64,000 bases of DNA from Acidovorax sp. FHTAMBA (GTDB lineage Bacteria; Pseudomonadota; Gammaproteobacteria; Burkholderiales; Burkholderiaceae_C): positions 4,528,501 to 4,592,500 of the forward strand of contig NZ_CP152407.1 in the NCBI RefSeq assembly GCF_038958875.1, read 5' to 3'. This document shows positions 62,586 through 64,000 of this stretch, one piece after another. Positions within the stretch are counted from its first letter, which is position 1, and each line of letters begins with the position of its first letter. A program made the position numbers and the translations under genes. The notes below the pieces were generated by a model. That model was not told the DNA's origin and searched no databases. It worked only from the letters and a program-made list of their open reading frames with translations.

Positions 62586-63834
62586 GGACTTGATTCTTTC
62601 GATGCACCCGATGGCCAGGGCATGGCTGCTCGATGGCCCGCTGTCTTCATACGTCGGGGCGTTCCAGGCATTGCTGGAGCGCGGCCGGTACGCCGAAGGC
62701 AGCTCGGAGACTGCCCTTCGTGCCTGGTCGCACTTTGCCCACTGGATGGCGAAGTGCCAGGTATCTGCCGAACAGATCGACGAAGCCCTCGTCGAGCAGT
62801 TTCTGGATTCGCATCTGCCGCGCTGCGACTGCCATCCCGCGGCTCTGCGTACACGCAGCGGCTTGAGCGCCAGTCTCGGACACCTGCTCGCCTTGTTGCG
62901 GGAACAGCATGTCATCGTGGAACTGCCAGGCCCCAGCGGTCCCATTGCAGAAGAACTGAACCGTTACAACGTCCACATGCGCGACGCCCGCGGCCTGGCG
63001 ATAGGCACGCGCGAGGATCGGCTGGTACTCGTAGGTCGTCTGCTGCAATGCAAGTTCGCGGGCAAGGCCATCGCCATCGGCGAGTTGCAGCCGGAAGACG
63101 TTCGCGGCTTCATCGCAACCGAGCTCACGCGGGTCAGCAGCGGGTCGCATTCCAGCGCGGTCACTGCTGCGCTGCGGGCCTACTTCCGATACCGCGGGAC
63201 CTGCGGTGACGCAGTGAACAGCCTGCTCGGCGCTATCTCGTCGCCGGTGCGATGGAGCCAAGCATCGTTGCCGCGCGCGCTGACGACCGAGGAGGTCCAG
63301 CGCCTCGAAGCGCATTGCGCCGAGGCCAAGCGGGCTCCGCTGCGCCTGCTGGCCATGGTGCGCCTGGCCTTGGATCTCGGACTGCGCGTGGGCGAGATCG
63401 CCAAGCTGGAGATCGGCGACTTCGATTGGCGTGCCGGAACGGTGACCTTGAAGCGAACAAAGTCCCAGCGCCAGGATGTCCTACCGCTGCCGGTGCTCAC
63501 CGGGCAGGCTCTGGCGGAGTACATGAGACACGAGCGGCCCGCAACCACGCTGCCATCGCTGTTCGTCCGTCGGTTGGCGCCACACGACAAGCCCATCGGC
63601 GTCGATGCAGTGAGCCAGGCAATCGGGCGTGCCCTGCGAGGTGCCGGCATCTCACGCGGTTGCCATTCGTTGCGTCACACGCTGGCCTGTCGCCTGGTCA
63701 ACAGCGGCAGTTCGATCAAGGAGGTCGCCGATGTGCTTCGGCATCGATCGCTGGACACCTCGTTGATCTACGCCAAGCTCGACTTGCAACTGCTTGCCGA
63801 GGTCGCTCTGCCTTGGCCTGGGAGTGCATCATGA
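62584..63834 (+). CDS. Tyrosine recombinase RitA (RIT copy C)
   Basis: 416 aa, identical to copies A and B. Catalytic Arg in GLRVGEIAKLE, HSLRHTLACRL and the Tyr in TSLIYAKLD are intact. Confidence 0.88.
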   Translation: MDLILSMHPMARAWLLDGPLSSYVGAFQALLERGRYAEGSSETALRAWSHFAHWMAKCQVSAEQIDEALVEQFLDSHLPRCDCHPAALRTRSGLSASLGHLLALLREQHVIVELPGPSGPIAEELNRYNVHMRDARGLAIGTREDRLVLVGRLLQCKFAGKAIAIGELQPEDVRGFIATELTRVSSGSHSSAVTAALRAYFRYRGTCGDAVNSLLGAISSPVRWSQASLPRALTTEEVQRLEAHCAEAKRAPLRLLAMVRLALDLGLRVGEIAKLEIGDFDWRAGTVTLKRTKSQRQDVLPLPVLTGQALAEYMRHERPATTLPSLFVRRLAPHDKPIGVDAVSQAIGRALRGAGISRGCHSLRHTLACRLVNSGSSIKEVADVLRHRSLDTSLIYAKLDLQLLAEVALPWPGSAS

Positions 63835-64000
63835 GCGCCGCAGCATCGGCGAACATCGACCTCACCGCCAAGGTGGAGCAATACCTGGCTGAACGCCTGC
63901 GCCTCGGGTTCAAGCCGTGCTCCTCTGATCTCGCTGTGCGCAGCTTCACTCGCTTCATGGTCGGAGAGGGACGCGACATCGCGTTGACGGTAGACGTGAT
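63831..64000 (+). CDS. Tyrosine recombinase RitB, 5' part (RIT copy C)
   Basis: The first 56 codons of ritB; ATG overlaps the ritA stop. The remainder and ritC are beyond the window edge. Confidence 0.85.
   Translation, partial: MSAAASANIDLTAKVEQYLAERLRLGFKPCSSDLAVRSFTRFMVGEGRDIALTVDV

Larger units (their letters stand above)
62432..64000 (+). mobile_element. RIT-type element, copy C, partial (cut by window edge)
   Basis: Starts with the 32-bp right-end terminal repeat (62432-62463) and contains ritA and the start of ritB, in the opposite orientation to copies A and B. No base difference from the other copies was seen. Flanking DNA on this side is the copper-cluster gene, without the 30-bp palindrome. 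Confidence 0.9.

Overview
The window is GC-rich, gene-dense DNA from a betaproteobacterium, most likely Burkholderiales and plausibly Comamonadaceae. I infer this from protein style, codon use and the mix of insertion sequences; no rRNA, tRNA or core marker gene is present, so the assignment is indirect. It reads as an accessory region, either an integrative island or a large plasmid. Metabolic and resistance modules are separated by at least six kinds of insertion sequence and three copies of a three-recombinase (RIT-type) element.

Layout. 1-1.6 kb: IS66 transposase. 1.6-3.4 kb: MerR regulator with an ACR3-like efflux protein, divergent from a small Cys-rich membrane protein, with a MerR-type promoter between them. 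3.4-5.4 kb: ASCH-domain gene split by an IS5-family element, plus a truncated partner gene. 5.5-10.9 kb: LysR-controlled set of flavodoxin, cupin, carboxymuconolactone decarboxylase-like protein, alpha/beta hydrolase and aldo/keto reductase, all but the regulator carrying export signals. 11.2-15.3 kb: umuC fragment cut by RIT copy A. 15.4-17.5 kb: IS91-type element. 18.0-20.0 kb: azlCD and LysR. 20.2-31.1 kb: cobalamin riboswitch followed by cbiM and an anaerobic-type (early cobalt insertion) corrin-ring operon. 31.4-34.9 kb: RIT copy B. 35.1-38.4 kb: deleted IS21-family element with an IS3-family element inserted near its end. 38.4-48.8 kb: phosphite region with two ptxD genes, one full ptxABCD operon with a divergent LysR gene (ptxE-like), a DUF5666 lipoprotein, an IS5/IS1182-like element and ABC-transporter remnants. 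48.8-49.3 kb: IS256 fragment. 49.4-62.4 kb: a minus-strand copper-handling cluster. 62.4 kb to the end: RIT copy C, opposite in orientation to A and B and cut by the window edge.

How the genes work together. PtxABC should import phosphite and PtxD should oxidise it to phosphate with NAD+. The cob/cbi operon should build the corrin ring from uroporphyrinogen III, under B12 riboswitch control, and supply dimethylbenzimidazole through a BluB domain fused to the CbiG C-terminal (CobE-like) domain. The copper cluster combines a Cu P-type ATPase, a CopZ-like chaperone, a multicopper oxidase, a cupredoxin, a CusF-like protein, a Met-rich protein and an outer-membrane efflux factor.

The most notable structures are: the duplicated ptxD with a 577-bp block that looks identical between copies; a 66-bp ptxC tail left beside the first ptxD; the 3509-bp RIT elements with a 20-bp perfect palindrome at three of their borders; and the CobE-BluB fusion. 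I found no CRISPR array, prophage or clearly new defence system.
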